Below are positions 46,480 through 56,512 of a DNA stretch of 64,000 nt, piece after piece. Position 1 is the first letter of the stretch; each line of letters begins with the position of its first letter. Under the pieces are notes generated by a model that worked only from the letters and a program-made list of their open reading frames with translations, was not told where the DNA came from and did not search any database. The position numbers and the translations under genes are program-made. Source of the DNA: Planctomycetaceae bacterium (GTDB lineage: Bacteria > Planctomycetota > Planctomycetia > Planctomycetales > Planctomycetaceae); NCBI GenBank assembly GCA_041398785.1, contig JAWKUA010000007.1:124001-188000 (forward strand). The letters run 5' to 3'.

Positions 46480-46735
46480 CCGCTCCTCCAGGCACTGCTG
46501 TGACCCGCGTTTTCCGGCCATTGCCACAGGAATTGCCCGGTGTGTGCCTTTTGTCCGCACGCATGCTCAACTGGACTTTTTCGCGGGTCGCCGATATAAC
46601 GCCGCGTCCTGAACTGGTGACTCCCCCTTCGTGCGAATGGCAGCGTGTCGTTCCTGGTCCCGGTCGTGGCCCTTTTTACGCTCGTTCTGAGTCGGCACCG
46701 TGTGGCTCAGGCGGCAGTTTCAGGTGGTTTCAATA

Positions 46736-48547
<1,812 letters not shown>

Positions 48548-48550
<3 letters not shown>

Positions 48551-48781
48551 GGCCTGCGGCAGATGAGAATATACCCTCCCGACCGCGGGAGGGTCGGGGA
48601 TGATCGGCGTTTAGCCGATCAATCGAGGGGAGGGTCGGCCGCGCAACGGGAGTGCCCTGTGCCCAGCCCTCCCCGCGATCGAACGCCTGAACGGCATTCG
48701 ATCGGCGACCCTCCCGTTCAAACGGGAGGGTAAAGCAGTTGCCGCTCTGCACTGGTAAACTCTTATCTGCCGATCGCCTAA
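48548..48781. repeat. Family Q terminal-inverted-repeat element with nested palindromes
   Basis: The left end TAAGGCCTGCGGCAGATGAG (from 48548) and the right end, reading inward TTAGGCGATCGGCAGATAAG, are imperfect inverted repeats (about 16 of 22 matching). The interior holds CCCTCCCG/CGGGAGGG and GATCGG-type palindromes and no coding frame. About 234 bp, MITE-like. It starts within the rpsA stop codon. Confidence 0.65.
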
Positions 48782-48826
48782 TATGGGCCGGGAAGCCGGT
48801 ACTGACTGCTGAGTTTTCGATGACAG

Positions 48827-48866
48827 GCGGTTGTTGAATCCCATCCGATTCAACAACCGCTTTTTT
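48827..48866 (+). terminator. Strong intrinsic terminator after rpsA
   Basis: GCGGTTGTTGAATC at 48827-48840 pairs perfectly over 14 bp with GATTCAACAACCGC at 48847-48860 around the loop CCATCC, followed by TTTTTT. It ends rpsA transcription before the NMT1-like gene. Confidence 0.9.
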
Positions 48867-48929
48867 GTTACGGGTTCTGACTCTGTGTCTCCCATTCGCC
48901 AGATCTCTCAACTCCGGATCTTCGGCATT

Positions 48930-49946
48930 ATGTCCTGCTATTCCGATTTCCCCGAACGACGTATTCCGTTCTCTGCTTTCCTTCTGCTGACAACGCTGCT
49001 GTTCGCCACGGGATGCGACCAGAAAAGTCCGTCGGCGAATTCGCAGGACGGCACGCGGCAGACGACGCTCGCGCTGAACTGGTACCCGGAAGCGGAACAC
49101 GGCGGATTTGTCGCGGCCGATGGACTGGGATTGTTCCAGGACCGAAAACTGGCCGTCGAAATCATTCCCGGCGGCTCCACGGCGCCGAACCTGGTGATTC
49201 AGGAACTTGCCGCCGGCCGCATTGAATTCGCCGTGTCCACGGCCGACCAGGTTGTCACCGCGCGCGGACGAGGCGTTCCGATCGTTGCCGTGCTGGCTCC
49301 GATTCAACAGACACCGCGCTGCATCATGGTTCATGAATCGTCCGGGATTTCATCGCTGCAGGAACTGAAGAACGTCGAGCTGGCGATCAGTGAAGCGCGA
49401 CCCTTCGCATTGTGGATGAAAAAACAGCTTCCGCTGACCGGTGTGACCATGATTCCCTACAACGGACTGGTCGGCGAATTCCTGCTCAAGCCGGACTTCG
49501 CTCAGCAGGGTTACGTGTTCAGCGAACCGTTCGTTGCACGAGAAAAGGGCGGGGATCCCAAAGTTCTGATGTTGTCGGAAATCGGCTTCAACCCGTATGC
49601 CAGCCTGCTGGTGACCACCGAAGACGTAATCAATGCGAAGCCGGAACTGGTCCGCGATCTGGTCATCGCCTGTCAGCAGGGCTGGCAGCAGTATCTGGAA
49701 TCTCCCGAAGCGACGAACCAGCGTCTGAATTTGGAGAACAAAGAGATTTCGATCGAAGCCCTGCAATACGCCGTCGATTCGCTGCGGCCGCTTTGCCGGA
49801 CGGCCGATGGTGAGGTCTTCGGCAGCATGACCACAGAACGCTGGCAGCAACTGGTCGAACAAATCGAAGCCGTGCAGGTTGTCGAAGCGGGCAGCGTGAA
49901 GGCAGCAGACTGTTTCACGAATCGATTCCTGGAATCTGCTCCGTGA
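48930..49946 (+). CDS. ABC transporter substrate-binding lipoprotein (NMT1/THI5/SsuA-like)
   Basis: ATG at 48930 (downstream of the terminator; an in-frame start at 48831 lies inside it) opens a lipoprotein leader with RIPFSAFLLLTTLLFATGC. The mature protein shows the NMT1-like opening TTLALNWYPEAEHGGFVAAD, then GLGLFQDRKLAVEIIPGGST, QELAAGRIEFAVSTADQVVT and YVFSEPFVAREKGGDP. 338 residues. The ligand may be a pyrimidine precursor of thiamine, an alkylsulfonate or a related small molecule. No permease or ATPase gene is adjacent, so the protein is an orphan in this window. Confidence 0.88.
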   Translation: MSCYSDFPERRIPFSAFLLLTTLLFATGCDQKSPSANSQDGTRQTTLALNWYPEAEHGGFVAADGLGLFQDRKLAVEIIPGGSTAPNLVIQELAAGRIEFAVSTADQVVTARGRGVPIVAVLAPIQQTPRCIMVHESSGISSLQELKNVELAISEARPFALWMKKQLPLTGVTMIPYNGLVGEFLLKPDFAQQGYVFSEPFVAREKGGDPKVLMLSEIGFNPYASLLVTTEDVINAKPELVRDLVIACQQGWQQYLESPEATNQRLNLENKEISIEALQYAVDSLRPLCRTADGEVFGSMTTERWQQLVEQIEAVQVVEAGSVKAADCFTNRFLESAP

Positions 49947-49973
49947 GCGCAGGTCGCGCCGCCCGCCGCCCGC

Positions 49974-50037
49974 GCCGCTCGCCGGTAGTGCCGCTCGCCG
50001 GTAGTGCCGCTCGCCGGTAGTGCCGCTCGCCGGAAGT
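49974..50037. repeat. Four tandem 16-bp repeats
   Basis: GCCGCTCGCCGGTAGT occurs three times in a row, with a fourth copy reading GCCGCTCGCCGGAAGT. It lies 27 bp after the binding-lipoprotein stop. Minisatellite-like; no spacers, so not CRISPR. Confidence 0.9.
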
Positions 50038-50172
50038 GCCGATCTACCACGAACACCTCATTTGCGTGCTACCGCCGGGCGGTGACGGGATTACCGAACT
50101 GCGAACTGGAATCCTGCGAACGTTGCACGACCGCCATCCGGTGCAACGAATGCTCTGGGCAACGTGTCCTGC

Positions 50173-50237
50173 TGTGTGGCACGGGCTGTGCCAGTGGTTG
50201 CCGCAGCGCCGACGCACCGGCTCAGCCAGCGCCACAC
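50173..50237. repeat. Diverged palindromic element related to family P
   Basis: TGTGTGGCACGGGCTGTGCC and GGCTCAGCCAGCGCCACAC form imperfect inverted arms; the TGTCCTG just before them recalls the left flank of family P. It may be an old member or an independent palindrome. Confidence 0.45.
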
Positions 50238-50307
50238 AATTCCTCAATTCCCTGCTGGCCAGGCACGCCTGGTCTGTCGGGCGTCATGGCAGAGTGCAGG
50301 TGTGCGT

Positions 50308-50406
50308 TCGAACGTTTGGGAGGGTGAGACTCCCGCCAGGCCGCTGCCGCAACGGATGTCCTGTGGCACAAGCGGCTCGACGGGAGCCTCACCCTCCCGA
50401 ATCGCG
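50308..50406. repeat. Inverted repeat with GGGAGGGTGAG arms
   Basis: GGGAGGGTGAGACTCCCGCC (from 50318) and its inverted partner GACGGGAGCCTCACCCTCCC (to about 50398) flank about 40 bp. The arms pair over about 30 bp including the AGCGGCT ends. A REP-like element between convergent genes. The whole gap 49947-50454 holds only repeats, no gene. Confidence 0.65.
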
Positions 50407-50454
50407 CCGATTGACAGCGCCCGTTCAATCCATCACTACTCGGCTGACACAGCA

Positions 50455-51801
50455 CTACACCATTCCCGAAACCAGCGTGCCGACGGTTGCCGATCTGTTT
50501 CGCACATTGGTTTCCTGGTCCGCAGGCTGAATTGTTCGGTACACTTTGACACCGCATTTCAGTGACAGCGCCGTCATCGATTTCAGGCGACGGAGACTCT
50601 CGTTGGACAGTTCCGTATCGCGGCTCAGCAGCAGCGCACCGGAATCGGTCAGAAGATCCTGTGCGAGCACCATGCCGGGGACCAGGTCGTCCGCATTGAC
50701 TTCCAGAACACGTTCCAGTTCGCATCCGGCGGATTCGGAATCGCCAACACACCTGGCCAGAACCGCAACGATCGTCGGGTCGTACCATTCCGGCGCGCGG
50801 CGCTTTACGTCGGCGATGACACTGGTAACCGTGCGGTCCCTGTAGGTGACCTTTTCGTTCAGTTGTTTATCGAACGCGTCCGCCACGGCGATGATTCTGG
50901 CGCCCAGCGGAATGGTGTTGCCGCTGAGCCGGTCCGGGTAGCCGGTTCCGTCAAAGCGTTCGTGGTGATGACGGACAAAAGCCGCGGCGTCATCCAGAAA
51001 CGGAATTGCCTTCACGATGGCTTCGCCGTCAGTGGCGTGTCGCTGCAGAGTGGCCAGTTCTTCTTTGGAAAGCTGGTTGCGCGGTTTTCTCAGCACGGCC
51101 CCCGGCAGATGAAGTTTGCCGATGTCATGGAACAGCGCGGCGGCTTCCAGTTGGCGAAGTTCGTCGTCACACAGCGACAGTTCGCGGCCGATTCGAAGCG
51201 AAAGATCGGCGACGCGGCGTGAGTGATTTCCGATGGTGGAACTGCTGATTTCGACAAGCTGAGCCAGCACGTTCAGTGCGCCTTTCAGCGTCTGATCCAG
51301 CCGTCCGCTGAGTTCGATGACCTGCGAGGTGCGTTCGGCGACGCGACGTTCCAGCCCTTCATTCAACTCGCGAAGCTGTTCGTTCTGCGCTTCGGACAGC
51401 ACGTGCAGCCGCCGGTTTTCTTCAATCAAAGCAAACTGGGCCACGGCGTGCGAGATTGTCGAACGGAGCTGTTCGTCGTCCCACGGCTTCATCAGAAACC
51501 GATACACGGCGCCGCGGTTGATGGCGTCGACCGCGGCGGACATGTCGGCGTAACCTGTCAGAATGATTCGCACGGCATCGGGCTGGATGCGGCGGATCTG
51601 TTCCAGCAGGTCTGTGCCTTCCATGCCCGGCATTCGCTGATCGGAAACCACAACCGCGAATTCGTGTTCCTTCGCTAGTTCCAGAGCCTCACCGGCGGTC
51701 GTCGTGATGAAGACTTCGCTGTCCGTGTTCCGCAGGACGCGTTTGCACGCTCGTACGATGTTCGGTTCGTCGTCGACGAAAAGAATCTTCGGAATCCACA
51801 T
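50455..51801 (-). CDS. HD-GYP response regulator (putative cyclic-di-GMP phosphodiesterase)
   Basis: Receiver domain at residues 5-120 with phosphoacceptor Asp54 (VVSDQRMPGMEG) and Lys in FLMKPWDD, a helical linker, then an HD-GYP domain with NHSRRVADLSLRIG, AALFHDIGKLHLP, HATDGEAIV, FVRHHHERFDGTGYPDRLSG and IIAVADAFDKQL. All expected metal and substrate residues are present, so it should hydrolyse cyclic di-GMP. A C-terminal extension of about 110 residues follows. ATG at 51801 is preceded by GAGGAG. It is the last gene of the H-NOX operon, 136 bp after the HDOD gene, and the likely enzymatic output of nitric-oxide signalling. Confidence 0.93.
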   Translation of the reverse strand: MWIPKILFVDDEPNIVRACKRVLRNTDSEVFITTTAGEALELAKEHEFAVVVSDQRMPGMEGTDLLEQIRRIQPDAVRIILTGYADMSAAVDAINRGAVYRFLMKPWDDEQLRSTISHAVAQFALIEENRRLHVLSEAQNEQLRELNEGLERRVAERTSQVIELSGRLDQTLKGALNVLAQLVEISSSTIGNHSRRVADLSLRIGRELSLCDDELRQLEAAALFHDIGKLHLPGAVLRKPRNQLSKEELATLQRHATDGEAIVKAIPFLDDAAAFVRHHHERFDGTGYPDRLSGNTIPLGARIIAVADAFDKQLNEKVTYRDRTVTSVIADVKRRAPEWYDPTIVAVLARCVGDSESAGCELERVLEVNADDLVPGMVLAQDLLTDSGALLLSRDTELSNESLRRLKSMTALSLKCGVKVYRTIQPADQETNVRNRSATVGTLVSGMV

Positions 51802-51937
51802 GGCCGGTCTCCTCGATGTCCGTGGTTTCCCGGTTCGAAACATCCGAACTCGGGACGCGATGCGGAAGCATTCCGCGCCGCTGACAGTTGACGAGGGGCG
51901 ACTGCTGAAGAATCGTCCGTGATTCGATGATGGTGAA

Positions 51938-53200
51938 TTATCGTTCCGCCGGAACCGTTTTCAGAATCGGACTGACACCGGAGATGTGTTCGTCAAAGCC
52001 GTTGTGGTAACCGTTGTCGCAGCCGGTGTTGTGCTGGAGTTTTCCTGATGCGGGCCGGGCCGGATCCGCAACCGGTGTTGCTGCCGGTCTGAGCGCCGGT
52101 CCGGTCGTGAACAGAAACGCACGGTGCAGCGCGGCGATATTCAGAGCCGTCACGCCGCCGGCGTCGCTCAGGCAGGTCGACAGAGAAATGTGGCGCAACT
52201 CCGATGCAGGCCGTGCTTCATCGAGTGTACCGGTTTCCGAAATCACAAGATCCGCATCGGCCGCGTCATCGCGATTCAGCGGTGTGTGTCCGCACGCCAG
52301 AGCCACCAGCCTGACAGCTTCGCGCACGTCCGGATCACTGACATCGATCACAACACTGTCACAGCGCTGCGAATTTTCGTTCAGCACCGGAGGCTGCATC
52401 GACTGCGACACGACCAGCCGGCGCAGAAGTTCGGCCCGATTCTGCCTGCTGAACAGTCGCGCCAGTTCCGCAGCGGACACGAACACTTCTCCGCTGGCGC
52501 GAGGAGCGACCAGTCGCGCCAGAACGTTGCCGTTCGCGACTGCCGAAGCCACAGACTGTACGCTGTCGTCGCAGTGGTGGTTCTCCACGATCACTCGCAG
52601 CGTCTGCGGAAGGTTCCAGGTTCGGCACAGCACGCCTCCCGCGCGAGCGTGGTCGATGCCAAACAGTTGCTGTTCCAGCAGTTGTAGAGGCACGCTGGTG
52701 GCGGAATGTTCTTCCAGCACACTGCGGTACCCTTCCGGGAACATCGACGCCAGCACAAGTTTTCCCATGTCGTGCAGCAGCCCGCCGGTAAACGCGAAAT
52801 CAGCGTCCAGCGTTCCGTTGTGTTCCGCCAGAGTTCGCGCGGCGATCGCGGTCTGCAGACAATGTTGCCAGACATCGATGCCGCATTCCGTGCGCGGATC
52901 TTCGCTGTTCAGAACTTCCACAATGCCGGCGCCCAGCACCAGACTGTACACCGTGCGCGATCCGAGAATCACGACCGCTCGCGAGACAGTTTCGATGCGA
53001 CCGTTCATTCCATAGAAGGGTGTGTTGGCGACTTTCAGCACCCTGGCGGCCAGCGCTGCGTCGGTGTTGATGACACGAGCGATCTCCGCGACGCTGCTGG
53101 TCGGGTCGCTCGACAGCTGCATCACCTGCACGTGCGTTTCAGGCAGCGCGGGAAGCCCCCGGATCATTTCCAGAACGCTGGTCATGTTCAGACTGCGCAT
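51938..53200 (-). CDS. HDOD-domain signalling protein
   Basis: The HDOD domain spans about residues 8-210: MIRGLPALPETHVQVMQLSS, VINTDAALAARVLKVANTPF, SRAVVILGSRTVYSLVLGAG, FTGGLLHDMGKLVLASMFPE and VIVENHHCDDSVQSVASAVA. The C-terminal half is a less conserved region rich in Ala, Pro and Arg. 420 residues. ATG at 53200 with TGGAGG; the start overlaps the preceding receiver-PAS gene by 13 bp, indicating coupling. HDOD proteins scaffold or regulate two-component and cyclic-dinucleotide outputs and usually lack enzymatic residues; the LLHDMGK resemblance to HD is not a full catalytic set. Confidence 0.9.
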   Translation of the reverse strand: MRSLNMTSVLEMIRGLPALPETHVQVMQLSSDPTSSVAEIARVINTDAALAARVLKVANTPFYGMNGRIETVSRAVVILGSRTVYSLVLGAGIVEVLNSEDPRTECGIDVWQHCLQTAIAARTLAEHNGTLDADFAFTGGLLHDMGKLVLASMFPEGYRSVLEEHSATSVPLQLLEQQLFGIDHARAGGVLCRTWNLPQTLRVIVENHHCDDSVQSVASAVANGNVLARLVAPRASGEVFVSAAELARLFSRQNRAELLRRLVVSQSMQPPVLNENSQRCDSVVIDVSDPDVREAVRLVALACGHTPLNRDDAADADLVISETGTLDEARPASELRHISLSTCLSDAGGVTALNIAALHRAFLFTTGPALRPAATPVADPARPASGKLQHNTGCDNGYHNGFDEHISGVSPILKTVPAER

Positions 53201-53985
53201 GGCACGGCCTCCAGTAGTACCAGGCTGCCCCGTACGGAGCCGCCCTGACGAAGTGTGATGACAGTCGCTGCGAATTCTGTGTCGCCGATGCGGACGGTTT
53301 CCGATTCCGTTCCGTCCGCGACATCTCGCAGTGAACGGCGGATGGTTCTCGCCAGTTCCGGAGGGAAAACCTCATCGATCTCGTAGCCCACGGGAGACTC
53401 CAGCAGTTCGTCCGCCTGTCGGTTGGACAAAGCAACGATACTGTCGCGACTGACACCGATCAGCGGTTGCGGCAGTACCTGAACAATTTCCTGAGCCATC
53501 TGAAGCGACCGCGTGCGCTCTTCAATCAATGCCTGCTGGCGTTCCGAAAGGCTGCGAAGTTCCGCGTTGCGCTGAGCCAGTTCCTCCGTCAACTCCCGAT
53601 GGCGAACGATCATCGAATGCTGTTCCAGGCAGACCTTCAGGTTCGCGCGCAGGTCGTCGTCGTTCCACGGCTTTGCCAGAAACCGGAAGATGTGCCCCTT
53701 GTTGATGGCTTCGACAATCGACGCCGCGTCCGCGTAACCGGACAGCACGACTCGCACGGTTTCCGGCGACCGCACGGCAACTTCCGACAGCAGCTCAGTT
53801 CCCGTCATGCCGGGCATGCGAAAGTCGGACACGATCAGGTGAACTTCTTCGGAGTTCAGAATTTCCAGAGCGGCCGGACCGCTTTCCGCAGTCAGCAGCC
53901 GAAACGGTTCCCGGCGCAGCAGTCGCTTCAGAGCTTTCAGAACGTTGACTTCGTCGTCGACGCACAGAACGGTCTTTTGATTCAT
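53188..53985 (-). CDS. Response regulator with receiver and PAS-like domain
   Basis: Receiver at residues 1-120 with Asp54 (IVSDFRMPGMTG), Thr/Ser in VVLSGYADA and Lys in FLAKPWNDDD. A coiled-coil linker (RHRELTEELAQRNAELRSLS) joins it to a C-terminal PAS-like domain (VLPQPLIGVSRDSIVALSNR, QADELLESPVGYEIDEVFPP). 265 residues. No DNA-binding or enzymatic domain, so it probably passes the signal to another protein by contact. It overlaps the HDOD start by 13 bp and follows the kinase gene after 71 bp. ATG at 53985. Confidence 0.9.
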   Translation of the reverse strand: MNQKTVLCVDDEVNVLKALKRLLRREPFRLLTAESGPAALEILNSEEVHLIVSDFRMPGMTGTELLSEVAVRSPETVRVVLSGYADAASIVEAINKGHIFRFLAKPWNDDDLRANLKVCLEQHSMIVRHRELTEELAQRNAELRSLSERQQALIEERTRSLQMAQEIVQVLPQPLIGVSRDSIVALSNRQADELLESPVGYEIDEVFPPELARTIRRSLRDVADGTESETVRIGDTEFAATVITLRQGGSVRGSLVLLEAVPCAV

Positions 53986-54056
53986 TGGCGTTGATGGCTC
54001 CCGGTTGGGCGTCAGGCGGAATTCGATTCGCTGAAAGACGGCAAATGTCGGCGGCT

Positions 54057-55058
54057 TCAGTTGTGACCGCCGGTTTCACTGCCGTCGATCGGCAGCCGGA
54101 CGGTAAACGTGGTTCCCTGACCAACAGTGCTGTCGACGCAAATCGTCCCGCGATGCTTTTGCACAATTCCGTACGAAACCGACAGCCCCAGGCCGGTTCC
54201 CTGGCCGACTGGTTTGGTGGTGAAGAAGGGGTCGAACAGTTGGTTAAGGTGCTCCTGAGCAATCCCTCGCCCGGTGTCTGAAATCCTGACCAGCACTTCT
54301 CTTTCGGTGGCTTCGGTGGCGATCGTAATCACGCCGCTGTCTTCAATCGCCTGCGCGGCGTTCACCAGCAGATTCAGGAACACCTGATTCAATTCACCGG
54401 CAAAGCAGCGAATCTTCGGCAGATCGCCGTAATTCTTTTCGACGCGGCATTTGTATTTCAGTTCGTTCCAGACAATCTTCAGAGTCGCGTCGATGCCGTC
54501 ATTCACGTCCGCCAGTTGTTCTTCGGCATTGTCCAGATGAACAAAGCTTTTCAGGTTCTGCACGATCTCCCGCACACGAACCAGCCCGTCCAGCGATTCC
54601 TGCAGCAGGTCCGTTGTGTCGTCCAGAATGTCGTCGACATCTTCACGTCTTCGCAGTTCGTCGATCTGATCCGCCAGCCGCAGCGCAGCAGTCGCGTCGC
54701 TGTTTCGAACGGCGGTGACCAGTTCCGAAGACAGGGAAATCAGACTCGAAAAAACGTCGACATAGTCGGTCAGAGTCTGGACGTTGCTGGTGACGAACCC
54801 GATGGGATTGTTGATCTCATGGGCCACTCCGGCCGCCAACTGGCCGACCGACGCCATCTTTTCGGAATGGACAAGCTGTCCCTGCGTCTGCTTCAGCGAA
54901 TTGTATTGTTCGCGAACTTCTTCGCGGGCCAGATACAGTTCGCGGGCCTTGTCTTCCAGAAGCTGCTCGGCGATGCGGCGAGCCTTCCGTTCTCGTTCCA
55001 CGGTGCGCATCAGCACGCCGGGATCAATCTGCGCTGGCAGGATTTCAGTCACGGTCAT
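54057..55058 (-). CDS. Soluble histidine kinase partner of H-NOX
   Basis: 333 residues without a membrane segment. An N-terminal coiled coil (ERERKARRIAEQLLEDKARE) leads to the H box HSEKMASVGQLAAGVAHEIN with phosphoacceptor His80, the dimerisation helices, N box VFLNLLVNAAQAIEDSG, G1 SDTGRGIAQEHLNQLFDPFF and G2 GTGLGLSVSYGIVQKHRGTI. HisKA/HATPase family. ATG at 55058 with GGAGG; it overlaps the H-NOX stop by 14 bp, so the two are translationally coupled. In characterised H-NOX systems NO-bound H-NOX inhibits such a kinase. The kinase has no sensor domain of its own, in agreement with sensing through H-NOX. Confidence 0.94.
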   Translation of the reverse strand: MTVTEILPAQIDPGVLMRTVERERKARRIAEQLLEDKARELYLAREEVREQYNSLKQTQGQLVHSEKMASVGQLAAGVAHEINNPIGFVTSNVQTLTDYVDVFSSLISLSSELVTAVRNSDATAALRLADQIDELRRREDVDDILDDTTDLLQESLDGLVRVREIVQNLKSFVHLDNAEEQLADVNDGIDATLKIVWNELKYKCRVEKNYGDLPKIRCFAGELNQVFLNLLVNAAQAIEDSGVITIATEATEREVLVRISDTGRGIAQEHLNQLFDPFFTTKPVGQGTGLGLSVSYGIVQKHRGTICVDSTVGQGTTFTVRLPIDGSETGGHN

Positions 55059-55599
55059 GGCGGCCTCCGAATGTCAGTTCAAAGCGGCAATGGTCGTCGC
55101 CGCGGTGAGTACACTTTGTCTGCGAGTGCTGAATCGGTTCGCCGAACCACGCGGCGGCTCCGTTGATCAGTCCTTCTGCCAGAGCACACAGTTGTCGTTC
55201 CGAACGGTAGATCATCACCAGCCGGTCGGCGGACGGTTCCTCGTATTCGAATCGCGGCAGCAGCGCGTCGGGAAACAGCTTCTTGACTTCCACGTGAATA
55301 ATGCCGTCGACGGATTTCAGCAGTTCGCGTGCGGAGATGCCGTCGGGAAAAAAGGACGGGTACTGCTGAGCGAATCCGGTGAACATGAATTCGCCGAATG
55401 CCCGCACCAGATCCTCCGCCGCGATCCCGGAATGCTGTGACAGCGCCGCGACCAGATTCAGAATCGCCTGATCCGGATAACTGGCGGCCGCGGTAAACAC
55501 GCCGTCCTGACCGGTGCTTTCCAGCAGCGAATCCCAGACTTCCATGCCGAATTTCTGTTCCACAAGTTCGTTCAGCAGCGTAAACGCAATGCCCTTCAT
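55045..55599 (-). CDS. H-NOX heme nitric-oxide-binding sensor
   Basis: 184 residues starting MKGIAFTLLNELVEQKFGME, the classic H-NOX N-terminus. The proximal heme ligand is His102 (GIIHVEVKKLFP) and the propionate-binding YxSxR motif is Tyr131-Ser133-Arg135 (IYRSERQ), both at canonical numbers. Position 140 is Leu, not the Tyr that stabilises O2 in Thermoanaerobacter H-NOX, so the protein should prefer NO over O2 (inference). The end carries TKCTHRGDDHCRFELTFGG, typical of the family. ATG at 55599 with AAAGGGG upstream. It overlaps the histidine kinase gene by 14 bp and follows an HTH-receiver gene after 27 bp. Confidence 0.95.
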   Translation of the reverse strand: MKGIAFTLLNELVEQKFGMEVWDSLLESTGQDGVFTAAASYPDQAILNLVAALSQHSGIAAEDLVRAFGEFMFTGFAQQYPSFFPDGISARELLKSVDGIIHVEVKKLFPDALLPRFEYEEPSADRLVMIYRSERQLCALAEGLINGAAAWFGEPIQHSQTKCTHRGDDHCRFELTFGGRHDRD

Positions 55600-55626
55600 G
55601 ACGCGTGCCCCTTTCGTTACGAAGCG

Positions 55627-56223
55627 TCAGGCACATTCCACGGCGCGTGCGGAATTGTGCGAGTCCACCAGGTGATTCACGATTTCAATCAGTTCCGCAT
55701 TGTCGAAGGGCTTCGGCAGTACGGCGTCGGCACCATCTTCCAGTGCCCGCTCCAGTCTTCGGGAATCCAGCCCGGAGATCACCACAATCCGCACCTGTTC
55801 CAGGCCGGGTGTCTGTCGAATAAAGGACATCACGTCAAAGCCGCTCAGCCCCGGCATCTGCAGGTCCAGCGTGACTAATGCCGGAGCGAACGTGCCCAGC
55901 AGCGTGCCGGCGCGAAATCCGTCTTCCGCCGTTTTGACGTCATAGCCTTCATTCTTGAGCACCCGGCGGATGCTGCGAGCCATGTGTGCTTCGTCGTCAA
56001 CAACCAGAATCCGCTTGCTGTTCGGCCGGAATTGTTCGGGGACCGGCATCTGGTGCGACGCCAGAAAATCCAGGAAGTCCTGAGTTCGAATCCGGTTGTC
56101 TCCGCGTCCCGGCAGCTTGTAAGCGGGCAGTGCTCCGCGTTCGATCCATCGCAGGACGGTTCGAAAGTTGACGTTGCACAACTTGGCCACTTCGCCACTG
56201 GTCAGCACGTTCCTGGCATTCAT
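55627..56223 (-). CDS. Transcription regulator: N-terminal excisionase/MerR-type HTH plus C-terminal receiver
   Basis: Residues about 5-52 form a winged helix of the excisionase/BldC type (VLTSGEVAKLCNVNFRTVLR, WIERGALPAYKLPGRGDNRI). Residues about 70-195 form a receiver with phosphoacceptor Asp120 (LVTLDLQMPGLSGFD), Ser in VVISGLDSR and Lys in VLPKPFDNAE. The order is reversed compared with most response regulators. 198 residues. ATG at 56223 with AGGGGA; a longer frame to 56268 lacks one. First gene of the leftward H-NOX operon, 289 bp from the divergent receiver gene. A DNA-binding output of the NO kinase is inferred. Confidence 0.9.
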   Translation of the reverse strand: MNARNVLTSGEVAKLCNVNFRTVLRWIERGALPAYKLPGRGDNRIRTQDFLDFLASHQMPVPEQFRPNSKRILVVDDEAHMARSIRRVLKNEGYDVKTAEDGFRAGTLLGTFAPALVTLDLQMPGLSGFDVMSFIRQTPGLEQVRIVVISGLDSRRLERALEDGADAVLPKPFDNAELIEIVNHLVDSHNSARAVECA

Positions 56224-56512
56224 GTCATTCCCCTGATCGATTCGACGCTTCAGAACCTGCCGGGACAACCTCTCATTCTTCCCGGCCCGCCGCAGCGGAG
56301 AGTTCGCTGCCGCACACCTTCAACCTGGCTCACGGAACTTTCCTGTCAAATCCGATCTTCGTGGAATTTGTGACTGACGTGACTTTTCTGACTCACGTGA
56401 CTGTTTGGTGGCCTACGTTTCTGTGTCAGCGATTCCCTCGCTGTCTGCGGCCGGCCCCGGCGGAATTCCGATTGTTCCGATTGTGCGTTCAATGAAAGGG
56501 GGACTACCGGAC

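Noticed and set aside
49974..50037. Possible CRISPR array
   Set aside because: Units are 16 bp and directly adjacent, with no spacers and no cas genes in the window.
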